From CAIMUM01 sp034429715 (GTDB taxonomy: Bacteria; Chloroflexota; Dehalococcoidia; GIF9; UBA5629), in the NCBI GenBank assembly GCA_034429715.1, contig DAOUFR010000013.1:61809-125808 (forward strand): a stretch of DNA of 64,000 bases. Reading direction: 5' to 3'. The first letter of the stretch is position 1. Every line of letters begins with the position of its first letter. The notes beneath the pieces are model-generated. The model saw nothing but the letters and a program-made list of their open reading frames with translations. It was not told where the DNA came from and ran no database searches. The position numbers and the translations under genes are program-made. Shown in pieces: positions 16,106 to 24,181 of the stretch.

Positions 16106-16678
16106 GTGACTGACTATTTGTTATCCCATTTTCAGTCCGTAGGATCGGACCTTTTCAGCCGCGGCATGGTTTCCGTACACGGTGGCAACCTGAGCGTCAG
16201 GGACCAGGACAGCGTCATAATCACGCGCAGCGGCAGCCGCCTGGGTTACCTGTCTGAATCGGACCTGATCAGAACCGGCCTCGAAAAAGATGACGAAAAT
16301 ACCCGCCTCGCTTCGACGGAACTGCAGGTGCACCGGGCTATCTACCGGAAGGGACTGTTCAAAGCCATTGTACACAGCCACCCGATTCATGCTACAGCCC
16401 TCTCCTTCGTCCGGCATGTCATCCATACCGAGGATGAGGGAGGAAAGCTCTTTATCCCCGAAGTGCCGGTAGTAGGATTCGGCCTGGAGCCGCAGCCGGG
16501 CGGAGCGGCAGAGGAGATCGCCGAGGCGTTGAAAACGCATGCAGTGGTCATGGTTCACCGCCACGGCAGCTTTGCCAGAGGTATGACCCTTGAGGAAGCC
16601 TACGTTATTACAGAACTGCTTGAGATCAGTTGCCGCATACTCTGCCTGGTGAAGAACTTAAAAATCCAGCAGCTGTAG
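16106..16678 (+). CDS. Class II aldolase/adducin family protein
   Basis: A 190-residue class II aldolase-fold protein from GTG 16106 with an AGGAGG ribosome site. It carries VSVHGGNLSVRDQDSVIITRSGSRLGYL (phosphate-binding loop), the zinc ligands HSHPIHATAL and the later VMVHRHGSFARGMTLEEAYVITELLE, where the HxHG pair normally gives the third histidine. The catalytic acid normally found between these lies in FIPEVPVVGFG. Members cleave or epimerise sugar phosphates (fuculose, rhamnulose, methylthioribulose-phosphate). The substrate is not clear from sequence. It is downstream of rpsT by 22 bases and convergent with a crotonase gene. Confidence 0.88.
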   Translation: MTDYLLSHFQSVGSDLFSRGMVSVHGGNLSVRDQDSVIITRSGSRLGYLSESDLIRTGLEKDDENTRLASTELQVHRAIYRKGLFKAIVHSHPIHATALSFVRHVIHTEDEGGKLFIPEVPVVGFGLEPQPGGAAEEIAEALKTHAVVMVHRHGSFARGMTLEEAYVITELLEISCRILCLVKNLKIQQL

Positions 16679-16699
16679 GGGATTACATTCGTTCGCCAT

Positions 16700-17476
16700 C
16701 TATACCGGCGGCGTGGGCGGCGCCGGCCTCCGGCCCTGTTTGAACCTCTCCAGCCCTTCGAACATCTCCACGTCCCGGAAAAACTCGGCATGTATCTCTT
16801 TTTCCCGCTTGATGCCCCGCGGCAAATCGAGGGCTAACCCCTCGTAAGCCGCCCTGCGGTCATTGATCAGGCTGGTCCACGGGTACTCCGCCATCCTTAC
16901 AGCCAGCTCGACCGCCCTGTCCAGGGCCGTCCCGTCAGGCACTATCTCTTGAATCAGGCCCATCCTCAACGCATGCTCGGCGTTTATCATGGCGCCGCTC
17001 TCGATCAGGTAGAGCGCATTGCCCAGCCCCACGATGCGGGGCAGCCTTTGCGTGCCGCCGTCGATAAGCGGTACACCCCAGCGGCGGTTGACCACACCGA
17101 ATTTTGCCCCGGCAGACGCGATGCGGAAATCGCACCAGCAGGCTAATTCCAGCCCTCCCGCCAGGCAGTACCCATTGACGGCCGCTATGGTCGGTTTGCC
17201 TAAATCGGTGATGCGGCTGAACCCCATAGGGCCGCTCCTCCCGGCGCCCCTTCTCTCTATCAGACCCCTCGCTGCTTTCAGGTCGGCGCCCGCACAGAAG
17301 GAAACGTCCCCTGAGCCTGTCAGCACCATGACCCTGAGACCTTTATCGTGCTTGAACTCGTTCACAGCCGTTTCCAGCAGGCCGGCCGTCTCGGCGTCCA
17401 CGGCATTGCGGGCTTCGGGCCGGTTTATCCTCGCCACAAGGATCTGCCCGCGCCTCTCTATCTCAACCTTTGCCAT
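16700..17476 (-). CDS. Enoyl-CoA hydratase/isomerase (crotonase) family protein
   Basis: A 258-residue crotonase-fold protein. It has INRPEARNAVDAETA, the first oxyanion loop SFCAGADLKAARG, the second oxyanion segment NGYCLAGGLELACWCDFRIA and the PLIDGGTQRLPRIVG helix. The first hydratase glutamate is present in GGLELA. The second, normally the E of FGQPE, is replaced by Asn in FGVVNRR. A simple hydratase is therefore uncertain; isomerase, decarboxylase or hydrolase activity on a CoA ester fits the family as well. It is nine bases downstream of the MacB-like permease gene on the same strand. Confidence 0.88.
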   Translation of the reverse strand: MAKVEIERRGQILVARINRPEARNAVDAETAGLLETAVNEFKHDKGLRVMVLTGSGDVSFCAGADLKAARGLIERRGAGRSGPMGFSRITDLGKPTIAAVNGYCLAGGLELACWCDFRIASAGAKFGVVNRRWGVPLIDGGTQRLPRIVGLGNALYLIESGAMINAEHALRMGLIQEIVPDGTALDRAVELAVRMAEYPWTSLINDRRAAYEGLALDLPRGIKREKEIHAEFFRDVEMFEGLERFKQGRRPAPPTPPV

Positions 17477-17485
17477 CGTTAACTC

Positions 17486-18721
17486 CTACTGGTAGCGCAG
17501 CGATTCCACGGGGTCCATACCGGCCGCATGGATAGCCGGGTAGAGTCCGGATGCTATGCCGATAAAAGTGGACACGCCCAGTGCGACCAGCACTATATCG
17601 AGCGAAAAAGGCGCCTGAACCGTATAGCCTCCCAGACTGACACCGGTCACCATCAGCACAAAGAGAAAAGCGACAAGTATACCGATGATGCCGCCTGATA
17701 CGCTGAGTATGGCGGACTCGACCAGGAACTGCTTCACGATGTCCACCCTCCTCGCCCCAATAGCCTTTCTAATACCGATCTCGCGCGTCCGTTCCGTGAC
17801 CGAAACGAGCATGATATTCATGATACCTATTCCGCCCACAACCAGAGAAATGGCGCCGACGCTGGCCAGGAAAAGCTGAAAAATCTCCAGCGCCTGTTTC
17901 ATCTGGTTGATGATATCGCGCATATCCATGACATAGAAATCGTTGTCCTCACCCTCACGGATATGGTGGCGCTGCCTGAGCACAGATACCGCCTCGTCCT
18001 TGGCGCTGTCGATATGGGCAGGAGAGAGGGCCCTGACAGCGATTGTCTGCACCGGCCGGCCTTCAGTGGTGGTCTCGCCCATCAGCTTGGCCTGCATGGT
18101 CGTCAACGGGATCATGATGAAGTCGTCCGCACCCGGCAGAAACCCTCCCTTGGCCTCCAGCACCCCAACGACCTCGAAATTCCGGCCGTTTATGCGTATG
18201 TTTTTACCCAGCGGATCCTCGTCCTTAAACAGATTACTTTTAGCCGTTGCGCCCAGCACAGCCACGTTGGAGCCTGACATAATATGCTCATCCGTTATAT
18301 ACGAACCCCGCTCAATGGGATAATCGATGATGCTGCGGATATTGGGCATAGCTCCCATTACATCCGTGCCGACTTTCTCGTTAGCATAGGTGACCGTCGA
18401 CATCTTTTCCGTCATCGGGGATACCAGCGCCACCGAGGGCAGCCGGCTGGAGTTCTCCAGGGCCAGGGCATCTTCCATGGTCAATTTACGCGTTATACCG
18501 GACATCTGGTCGACCATCTGGGAGGCGCTGGTGATATAGATAGTCTCAGCGCCCAGGCTTTTAAAAATGCCCATCAGGTTAGCCTCGTGTCCCCGTCCGA
18601 AGGAGATCATGAACACGACCGAGCTGACACCAATGACGATACCCAGGATGGTGAGCGCGGAACGCATCTTGTTCGAGCGCAGTACCTGGATTGATACCTG
18701 CAGGCAGTCTCTGAAACTCAT
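17486..18721 (-). CDS. MacB-like ABC transporter permease (FtsX family)
   Basis: A 411-residue MacB/FtsX-type permease. The N-terminal membrane segment lies in LRSNKMRSALTILGIVIGVSSVVFMISFG. A large extracytoplasmic MacB_PCD domain follows (about residues 40-270), then three C-terminal membrane helices, the first in FLASVGAISLVVGGIGIMNIMLVSV followed by the cytoplasmic TERTREIGIRKAIGAR coupling motif and then LYPAIHAAGMDPVESLRYQ. MacB-type systems work as mechanotransmitters that move lipoproteins, toxins or antibiotics with an ATPase and often a membrane-fusion protein. Neither partner gene is adjacent here, so the ATPase must be encoded elsewhere. Confidence 0.93.
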   Translation of the reverse strand: MSFRDCLQVSIQVLRSNKMRSALTILGIVIGVSSVVFMISFGRGHEANLMGIFKSLGAETIYITSASQMVDQMSGITRKLTMEDALALENSSRLPSVALVSPMTEKMSTVTYANEKVGTDVMGAMPNIRSIIDYPIERGSYITDEHIMSGSNVAVLGATAKSNLFKDEDPLGKNIRINGRNFEVVGVLEAKGGFLPGADDFIMIPLTTMQAKLMGETTTEGRPVQTIAVRALSPAHIDSAKDEAVSVLRQRHHIREGEDNDFYVMDMRDIINQMKQALEIFQLFLASVGAISLVVGGIGIMNIMLVSVTERTREIGIRKAIGARRVDIVKQFLVESAILSVSGGIIGILVAFLFVLMVTGVSLGGYTVQAPFSLDIVLVALGVSTFIGIASGLYPAIHAAGMDPVESLRYQ

Positions 18722-18802
18722 TAATACTATTATATTGCAAATTTATTTCAGAGACCTGCCGCAGTTTCGGCGGCGCATCTTTGGCTGTATTTTCAATAAT
18801 GC

Positions 18803-18811
18803 TGCTATAAT
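18803..18811 (+). promoter_or_regulatory. Extended -10 element TGCTATAAT
   Basis: TGCTATAAT at 18803-18811 lies about 40 bases before the ATG of the small membrane protein at 18853. A weak TTGGCT at 18781-18786 may serve as the -35 (19-base spacer). Confidence 0.45.
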
Positions 18812-18852
18812 GGTCGCAGGAAGAAGTAAGTTATCTGATATGTGAGGTGGCT

Positions 18853-19011
18853 ATGAACATTCTATTAATCATCGGCATCATCCTGCTGGTACTCTGGCTT
18901 TTAGGCTTCATTGCCATTCCCGGCCTCGGCTGGCTGATCAACATTGCTCTCATCATCGGTATTATTTTAATCATCATCTGGTTACTGAAGAAGGTTTTCA
19001 AGGTATTTTAG
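18853..19011 (+). CDS. 52-residue two-helix membrane protein (lmo0937-like)
   Basis: A short gene in the divergent/convergent gap. ATG 18853 has a GAGGTGG ribosome site and the frame ends at TAG 19009-19011. The product is almost entirely hydrophobic: MNILLIIGIILLVLWLLGF, then IPGLGWLINIALIIGIILI, ending with IWLLKKVFKVF. This pattern matches the small lmo0937-type membrane proteins found in many bacteria, whose function is unknown and which are often stress-related. Its 3' end overlaps the 3' end of the convergent dinB gene by four bases. The extended -10 upstream supports expression. Confidence 0.75.
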   Translation: MNILLIIGIILLVLWLLGFIAIPGLGWLINIALIIGIILIIIWLLKKVFKVF

Positions 19012-20246
19012 CCGGCCGGCGGTTTATCATCCTTGATACGGCGCCCGGCATATTTACGCTTTAACTCAATCGTATAGCCCGTCTGGATGGCGTCGAAGCC
19101 GTACTTATCGCGCACCCGGTCGATGGCGCGGTCCAGTTTCTCCAGCCTTTTTGTTTCGGCATCGAACAGGCTGAGTTGTATTTCCGCGCCGGTCAGATTA
19201 GAAACTTCGAGCCCGATAAGCCTGACCGGCCGATATTTTTTCCCCAGAGCTGATTCCAGCAATTGCACGGCTGCCCGGAAAATTGCATCGTCCAGGTTGG
19301 TGGCCATTCTGGAAGTCGAACCCCGGTTAACAGTCTCAAAATCTGCATACCTCAGCTTGAGAGTTACAGTCCTGGCCATTTTATCCATGTCCCTCAGCTC
19401 CGCACCCAGCTTCTCTGCGAAGTAACGAAGGGTGGCCTTAAGCATGGCCGAATCCACGGTATCCTGCTCGAAGGTGGTCTCGCGACTGACTGATTTGGCC
19501 TCGCCTCTCTCTTCAACAGGACTGCCGTCGAGGCCGCGGGCGTGCTGCTGCAGCCACATCATACCGTCCCCGAATCGTGTCTTAAACAAACCGTCCGGCA
19601 TATCCGACAGCTGGCCGATCGTCTGAATTCCCATCGATCGCAGTACTTTGCCGGTCTTATCACCCACACCGGGCAACTTCTCCACCGGCATAGGGGCCAG
19701 AAAGCTCCTTTCCTGCCCCGGCATTACCTCAACCAGCCCATCCGGTTTTCCGGCATCGGAGGCCACCTTGGCCACAACTTTACACGGGGCAATGCCTACC
19801 GAGGCCACTAAACCGGTCTCCTTTCTTATGTGTTCTTTGATCCTGGAAGCAAGCTCCCGCCAGGAGCCGAAATTCTGACAACCGGTCACATCGAGATACG
19901 CTTCATCAAGCCCGCCGGATTCGAGAGATGGACTGTAATCGCCCAGTATCCGCATAAACTTTTGCGAGAACTCGGCATATCTGTGATAGTTGCCCGCCAG
20001 GAAAATGGCCTGCGGGCAGAGGCGTTTGGCCCTGGACAGCGGCATGGCAGCGTGTATCCCGAACTTGCGTGCCTCATATGAAGCCGAAGCCACCACACCC
20101 CTTCCTTCCGGTCTGCCGCCGACTATCACGGGCTTGCTCCGCAGGGCAGGATTAAGCACCTGCTCTACAGTGACGAAGAAAGCATCGAGATCGATATGGA
20201 AAATGGTGCGCAAGGTTCCTTTTCCGGCATCACCCATTTGGGGCAT
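19008..20246 (-). CDS. dinB: DNA polymerase IV (Y-family)
   Basis: A 412-residue Y-family translesion polymerase. The first catalytic motif is FHIDLDAFFVTVEQ. The nucleotide-binding segment VVASASYEARKFGIHAAMPL and the second acidic motif SGLDEAYLDVT follow, then the helix-hairpin-helix VEKLPGVGDKTGKVLRSMGI and the C-terminal little-finger domain (VTLKLRYADFETVNRGST). It extends replication past damaged bases and is error-prone. ATG 20246 is used; an ATG three codons later is also possible. It is close behind pyrF on the same strand (15-base gap). No LexA-type box is obvious upstream. Confidence 0.95.
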   Translation of the reverse strand: MPQMGDAGKGTLRTIFHIDLDAFFVTVEQVLNPALRSKPVIVGGRPEGRGVVASASYEARKFGIHAAMPLSRAKRLCPQAIFLAGNYHRYAEFSQKFMRILGDYSPSLESGGLDEAYLDVTGCQNFGSWRELASRIKEHIRKETGLVASVGIAPCKVVAKVASDAGKPDGLVEVMPGQERSFLAPMPVEKLPGVGDKTGKVLRSMGIQTIGQLSDMPDGLFKTRFGDGMMWLQQHARGLDGSPVEERGEAKSVSRETTFEQDTVDSAMLKATLRYFAEKLGAELRDMDKMARTVTLKLRYADFETVNRGSTSRMATNLDDAIFRAAVQLLESALGKKYRPVRLIGLEVSNLTGAEIQLSLFDAETKRLEKLDRAIDRVRDKYGFDAIQTGYTIELKRKYAGRRIKDDKPPAG

Positions 20247-20261
20247 CCTCCGTGTATATGT

Positions 20262-21059
20262 CTAAACGCCACGGAATTTGTTGATGCTGTCGCGAAGCTC
20301 TCGTGCGGCTTCGCGGGCCGCCTGTGCGTAGCCGGGTCCCTGGGAGGCATAGATCACCTGTCGGGTAGCCGAGATAATGGCCTTTTCCCCGGAGGCATTT
20401 ACGCCGTACCTGACGGACAGCTCCAGATCGCCGCCCTGCGCTCCTATGCCGGGTATAAGCAGAGGCATGTCCGGGCATAGCTTTCTTATCTCCTTCAACT
20501 CCTCAGGATATGTGGCGCCTACCACCAGTCCGATATTGCCGCCCTTGTTCCAATCACCGGCGCGCAGCGCGACCGACTGATAGAACTTCATGCCGAAATT
20601 GTCCACCAGATCCTGGAAATCGGAGGCGCTGCTGTTGGAAGTGCGGCAGAGAACAAATATGCCCTTGTTCCGATAATCGAGAAAAGGCTTCACCGAATCG
20701 TAGCCCAAGTAAGGGTTGACCGTCACGGCGTCGAATTTATAATAGTCGAAAAGCGCCCTGGCATAGGCGGCCGCGGTGTTGCCTATGTCCCCCCTTTTGG
20801 CATCGCCGATAACCGGGATATCCCGCGGAATATAGGCCACGGTTTTCTTGAGCGCCTGTAGCCCGCGTATGCCCATAGCCTCGTAGAAGGCCAGGTTGGG
20901 CTTATAGCAACAGACCAGGTCGGCCGTTGCATCGATGATTGCCCGGTTGAACTCGAAGACATCCTTGACGGGCAGCTTAGAGGGATCCGGGTCCAGCCCA
21001 ACGCACAGCAGGCTGCGGTTGCGCCGCGAGGCATCAAGTAGGCGGCTGACAAATTCCAC
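20262..21059 (-). CDS. pyrF: Orotidine 5'-phosphate decarboxylase (subfamily 2)
   Basis: A 265-residue enzyme for the last step of UMP synthesis. The N-terminal NRSLLCVGLDPDPSKLP and the active-site motif IGDAKRGDIGNTAAAYA (Lys with flanking Asps) are diagnostic; VNPYLGYDSVKPFL and PLLIPGIGAQGGD complete the barrel. The length fits the longer PyrF subfamily 2. It starts with GTG at 21059, with no Shine-Dalgarno sequence. On the minus strand a TATAAT (21066-21071) lies six bases upstream, so the mRNA may be leaderless. It is divergent from plsY and shares with it the palindromic -10 region. Confidence 0.95.
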   Translation of the reverse strand: MEFVSRLLDASRRNRSLLCVGLDPDPSKLPVKDVFEFNRAIIDATADLVCCYKPNLAFYEAMGIRGLQALKKTVAYIPRDIPVIGDAKRGDIGNTAAAYARALFDYYKFDAVTVNPYLGYDSVKPFLDYRNKGIFVLCRTSNSSASDFQDLVDNFGMKFYQSVALRAGDWNKGGNIGLVVGATYPEELKEIRKLCPDMPLLIPGIGAQGGDLELSVRYGVNASGEKAIISATRQVIYASQGPGYAQAAREAARELRDSINKFRGV

Positions 21060-21075
21060 GGCTTAATTATATAAT
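21046..21075. promoter_or_regulatory. Overlapping divergent promoters of pyrF and plsY
   Basis: The palindrome ATTATATAAT (21066-21075) gives a TATAAT on each strand. For plsY, CTGACA (21046-21051) and TATAAT (21070-21075) have an 18-base spacer and the ATG lies nine bases after. For pyrF, the minus-strand TATAAT (21071-21066) lies six bases before the GTG; its -35 is poor. The plsY -35 lies inside the pyrF coding region, so the two promoters should exclude each other. Confidence 0.55.
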
Positions 21076-21084
21076 AATTATCTG

Positions 21085-21702
21085 ATGATTAGCCTGGCCT
21101 GGATTGCCGCGGGGCTGATACTCGGCTCTTTGCCTTTCTCCGTCTGGATCGGCAAAATATTCCTGCGCAAGGATATCCGGGAATACGGCGACGGCGCGCC
21201 CGGGGCCACCAATGTGGCCCGGGCCGGCAGCAAAACTCTATACGTGATCGCTGCCCTGCTGGACGCCTTCAAAGGCACTGTGCCCGTGTGGCTGTCCCAG
21301 CTGTTATCCGGAGTCGCCGGCTGGGAGCTGGCGGCCGTTGCGGTGGCGCCGGTGATAGGACATGCCTTTTCCCCTTTTCTTGGATTCAGGGGAGGCATGG
21401 GCGTCGCGACCACCTTCGGCGTCTGGCTGGGTCTGACAGGCTGGTTGGGACCGTCGGCCATGGCACTCTGTATCGGATTTATGTTTATTCTTCAGAAGAA
21501 CTGGGTCTGGGGCTCTGTGTTCGGCATGTTTCTTTTCCTTATTTTCCTGCTGATTGTCCCGGATCCCTTTATTAAAATGTACAGGGCGCCCCTTTTCTGC
21601 GCCGGATTGACACATACCGCTATACTTACTATCAGGCGCTATTCCTATTTTAAAAGCTGGCCGGAGCCGCAGCCCTGGCTCAGCAAGGTGTTAAGAAAAT
21701 AA
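21085..21702 (+). CDS. plsY: PlsY-type glycerol-3-phosphate acyltransferase
   Basis: A 205-residue polytopic membrane enzyme that transfers an acyl group from acyl-phosphate to glycerol-3-phosphate in phospholipid synthesis. The three PlsY motifs are visible: LILGSLPFSVWIGKIF, then DIREYGDGAPGATNVARAG (the usual GSGNxGxTN is altered to GDGAPGATN), and GHAFSPFLGFRGGMGVAT. Hydrophobic segments are spaced as in the family. The altered first motif leaves some doubt about activity, or reflects a paralog specialised for another acceptor. The stop overlaps the start of the glycosyltransferase gene by one base, so the two are translationally coupled. Confidence 0.85.
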   Translation: MISLAWIAAGLILGSLPFSVWIGKIFLRKDIREYGDGAPGATNVARAGSKTLYVIAALLDAFKGTVPVWLSQLLSGVAGWELAAVAVAPVIGHAFSPFLGFRGGMGVATTFGVWLGLTGWLGPSAMALCIGFMFILQKNWVWGSVFGMFLFLIFLLIVPDPFIKMYRAPLFCAGLTHTAILTIRRYSYFKSWPEPQPWLSKVLRK

Positions 21703-22862
21703 TGATAGCCGGCGATCCCCTGCTGCTGCCGAATCTGCTCATCGTGCTATGCATGCTCATCATGCTCACCATAGCCGGCATAAATATGCGTACGCTGCGC
21801 AATTTGAAAGATTATAAAAACCTTGAAGTCCGGCGGCGTATCTCGGTACTAATCCCGGCCAGGAACGAGGAGGAAAACATCGGCGCCTGCGTCAGGTCAT
21901 TGCTGGGGCAGGATTATCCCGATTTCCAGGTCATAGTGCTGAATGACGGCTCTACGGACGACACCGGCAAGATACTTGCGCAACTGGCAAAGGCGGACAG
22001 CCGTCTCAAGGTTATCAGCGGCCAACCGCTGCCTCCAGAATGGATTGGCAAGCACTGGGCCTGCCATCAGCTATATCGCGCGTCCGACGGCGAACTGCTC
22101 CTGTTCACCGATGCGGATACAGTCCACGCGCCCGACACACTTAGATGCTCGGCGGCAGCCCTCGATGCGGAAGAAGCCGATATGCTTTCAATCATACCCA
22201 GGCACAAGCTGGGCAGCCTGGCCGAGAAGCTGATAATGCCGTTTTTTGCGCTGGGCGTTTTTGGCAGCAGGCCACTGCCAGCCCGCTTGAGGCCCCGCAG
22301 CATCACAGTTTTATCCGCCAGCGGAAAGCTGATGCTCTTTACCCGCGGTTCCTACGAAGCGATAGGGGGATTCGAAGGTATCCGTCAGTTCGTGCTGGAC
22401 GATTTACAACTGGCAGAAAAAATAATAGCTTCCGGCATGCGTTATCGGCTTTTCGACGGCACCGACAATGTTTCCTGCCGTATGTATCATAACTGGACGG
22501 AATTGCATGAAGGCCTCGCCAAGAACAGCTTCCCGGCCTGCGGGTATAATGTGCCGCTCTCCTTTATCACCTGGCTGTGGATCAATTTCGCATTCTGGGC
22601 GCCGGTCATAGAACTGGGCGTGCACAAGATGCCGAACTATCCCCCCGTATTGTCGCTGGGGCTGGCAGCCATATCGATAATAGCATCACTGCTGCTGTTT
22701 ACCGGTTATTACCTGCGCTTCAAGCTGCCGCTTTACATGGTGCCGTTTTATCCGGTCAGCGCGTCGTTGATCACGGCAATTTCATTCTCGTCCATGTACC
22801 TCACGCTCTCCGGCCGGGCTACCTGGAAGGACCGCAAATTACCGAAAAGTAAGCTACCCTGA
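21702..22862 (+). CDS. Membrane glycosyltransferase family 2 (first of two)
   Basis: A 386-residue GT2 enzyme. One N-terminal membrane segment is followed by a GT-A domain with RRISVLIPARNEEENIGACV, FQVIVLNDGSTDDT and the acidic metal-binding LLFTDADTVH. Then come a QFVLDDLQLAEKI acceptor-side motif and three or so C-terminal membrane helices. It resembles HpnB-type and carotenoid-linked (CrtQ-like) glycosyltransferases in layout, which act on lipid acceptors at the membrane. The donor and acceptor are unknown. It is coupled to plsY and followed by a close paralog, so a lipid-glycosylation role is a fair inference. Confidence 0.87.
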   Translation: MIAGDPLLLPNLLIVLCMLIMLTIAGINMRTLRNLKDYKNLEVRRRISVLIPARNEEENIGACVRSLLGQDYPDFQVIVLNDGSTDDTGKILAQLAKADSRLKVISGQPLPPEWIGKHWACHQLYRASDGELLLFTDADTVHAPDTLRCSAAALDAEEADMLSIIPRHKLGSLAEKLIMPFFALGVFGSRPLPARLRPRSITVLSASGKLMLFTRGSYEAIGGFEGIRQFVLDDLQLAEKIIASGMRYRLFDGTDNVSCRMYHNWTELHEGLAKNSFPACGYNVPLSFITWLWINFAFWAPVIELGVHKMPNYPPVLSLGLAAISIIASLLLFTGYYLRFKLPLYMVPFYPVSASLITAISFSSMYLTLSGRATWKDRKLPKSKLP

Positions 22863-22916
22863 TAGATCCCCGCTTAGAGAAAATACAGACGCCTGAAACT
22901 TATGATATAGGACAGA

Positions 22917-24086
22917 GTGCCTCAAATACTATTTTTCGAAATCCTGTTCTACGTACAGTCCGCTATAGTGGTCAGCCTGGTGGTACTGCTGACAGTATCG
23001 CTATTCAATATGCGGTACTTGCGGCACCTTTACAGCTACCCGGCGCCCCCCGCCTGGCCGCGCTGCTCGGTGCTGGTCCCTGCCCGTAATGAGGAGGCCA
23101 ATATCGGAAGATGCGCCGGCAGCCTGCTGGACCAGGATTACCCCGATTTCCAGGTCATAGTGCTGGACGATAACTCCACCGACCGCACCTGGCAGATACT
23201 GCAGGAGCTTGCCGCTAAGGATACAAGGCTTGCCCTGATAAAGGGTAAACCGTTGCCAGACGACTGGCTGGGCAAGCACTGGGCCTGCTCGCAGCTTGCC
23301 GAGGCCGCAGACGGCGAACTGCTGGTTTTTGTCGACGCGGATACCTACCACGAGCCGGGCATGCTGCGCGGCGCAGCCTCTGCCATGATAGCCGAGAACA
23401 CGTGCCTGATCTCGGCGCTGCCGCGGCAGATCGTTGTCTCATGGTCCGAGCTGCTGAGCATACCGGCTTTTTACCTGGGCATGCTGTGCGGAGTGCCGCT
23501 GGAGCTGACCCGCCTTCAGCGTAACCCGCTGCTATTCGCCATACTCGGGCAGTTCCTGATCTTTCGCAGGGACGCTTACGATGCAGCCGGGGGCTATGCG
23601 GCGGTCAGGCACAATGTTGTCGACGATATAGCCATCGGCAGGCGGGTGCATGCCATGGGACTCAAATACAAACTGCTGGACGGAGGCGGCCTGGCCTCCT
23701 GCAGGATGTACCGCAATTTCGACCAGACCTGGAAGGGGTTGACTAAAAGCACTTTCGCCACCTTCAATTTCGATCCCTTTTTCCTGATACTGATGTATAC
23801 GCTGGTGCTGATCTTCTATGTCAGCCCGCCGATTGTTCTGGGAATAGGTCTGTCCCAGCCGCAAATCCCGCTGGAGATAACGGCCATGGCCGGCATTGCC
23901 GTCGTTCTCAACCTGGTGCTCTGGACGGTCAGCAATATACGTTTCCATTTCCCCCTATATGTCGTGCTATTCTACCCTTTCAGCGCTATTTTCATGACGG
24001 TGGTAGCCTTCGCTTCCATGATTCTGACCATGCAGGGCAAGGCGCTGTGGAAGGGCCGCATCATGCCCAAGTTCGTAAAGCTCTGA
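22917..24086 (+). CDS. Membrane glycosyltransferase family 2 (second of two)
   Basis: A 389-residue paralog of the preceding gene, sharing QDYPDFQVIVLDDNSTDRTW, KHWACSQLAEAADGELLVF and the metal-binding VDADTYH motif, plus VRHNVVDDIAIGRRVHAMG as the acceptor motif. There is a membrane segment near the N-terminus and about three near the C-terminus. The start at GTG 22917 is the family-consistent choice, although its ribosome site is poor. The tandem duplication with conserved core but diverged loops suggests two successive or alternative sugar transfers to a membrane lipid. Confidence 0.86.
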   Translation: MPQILFFEILFYVQSAIVVSLVVLLTVSLFNMRYLRHLYSYPAPPAWPRCSVLVPARNEEANIGRCAGSLLDQDYPDFQVIVLDDNSTDRTWQILQELAAKDTRLALIKGKPLPDDWLGKHWACSQLAEAADGELLVFVDADTYHEPGMLRGAASAMIAENTCLISALPRQIVVSWSELLSIPAFYLGMLCGVPLELTRLQRNPLLFAILGQFLIFRRDAYDAAGGYAAVRHNVVDDIAIGRRVHAMGLKYKLLDGGGLASCRMYRNFDQTWKGLTKSTFATFNFDPFFLILMYTLVLIFYVSPPIVLGIGLSQPQIPLEITAMAGIAVVLNLVLWTVSNIRFHFPLYVVLFYPFSAIFMTVVAFASMILTMQGKALWKGRIMPKFVKL

Positions 24087-24162
24087 ATCAGTATCCACCA
24101 TTCTATTCCCTCCGGCACGTGCGCCTGTCGCTGCACGGCTGACTTCCTGCCGTCCCCGGCAA

Positions 24163-24171
24163 TGCTATAAT
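24163..24171 (+). promoter_or_regulatory. Extended -10 element of folC
   Basis: TGCTATAAT at 24163-24171 ends ten bases before the folC ATG (24182), with no Shine-Dalgarno sequence between. This implies a leader of only a few bases. The -35 region is weak, as is usual when an extended -10 is present. Confidence 0.5.
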
Positions 24172-24181
24172 TCAGTCTGCG

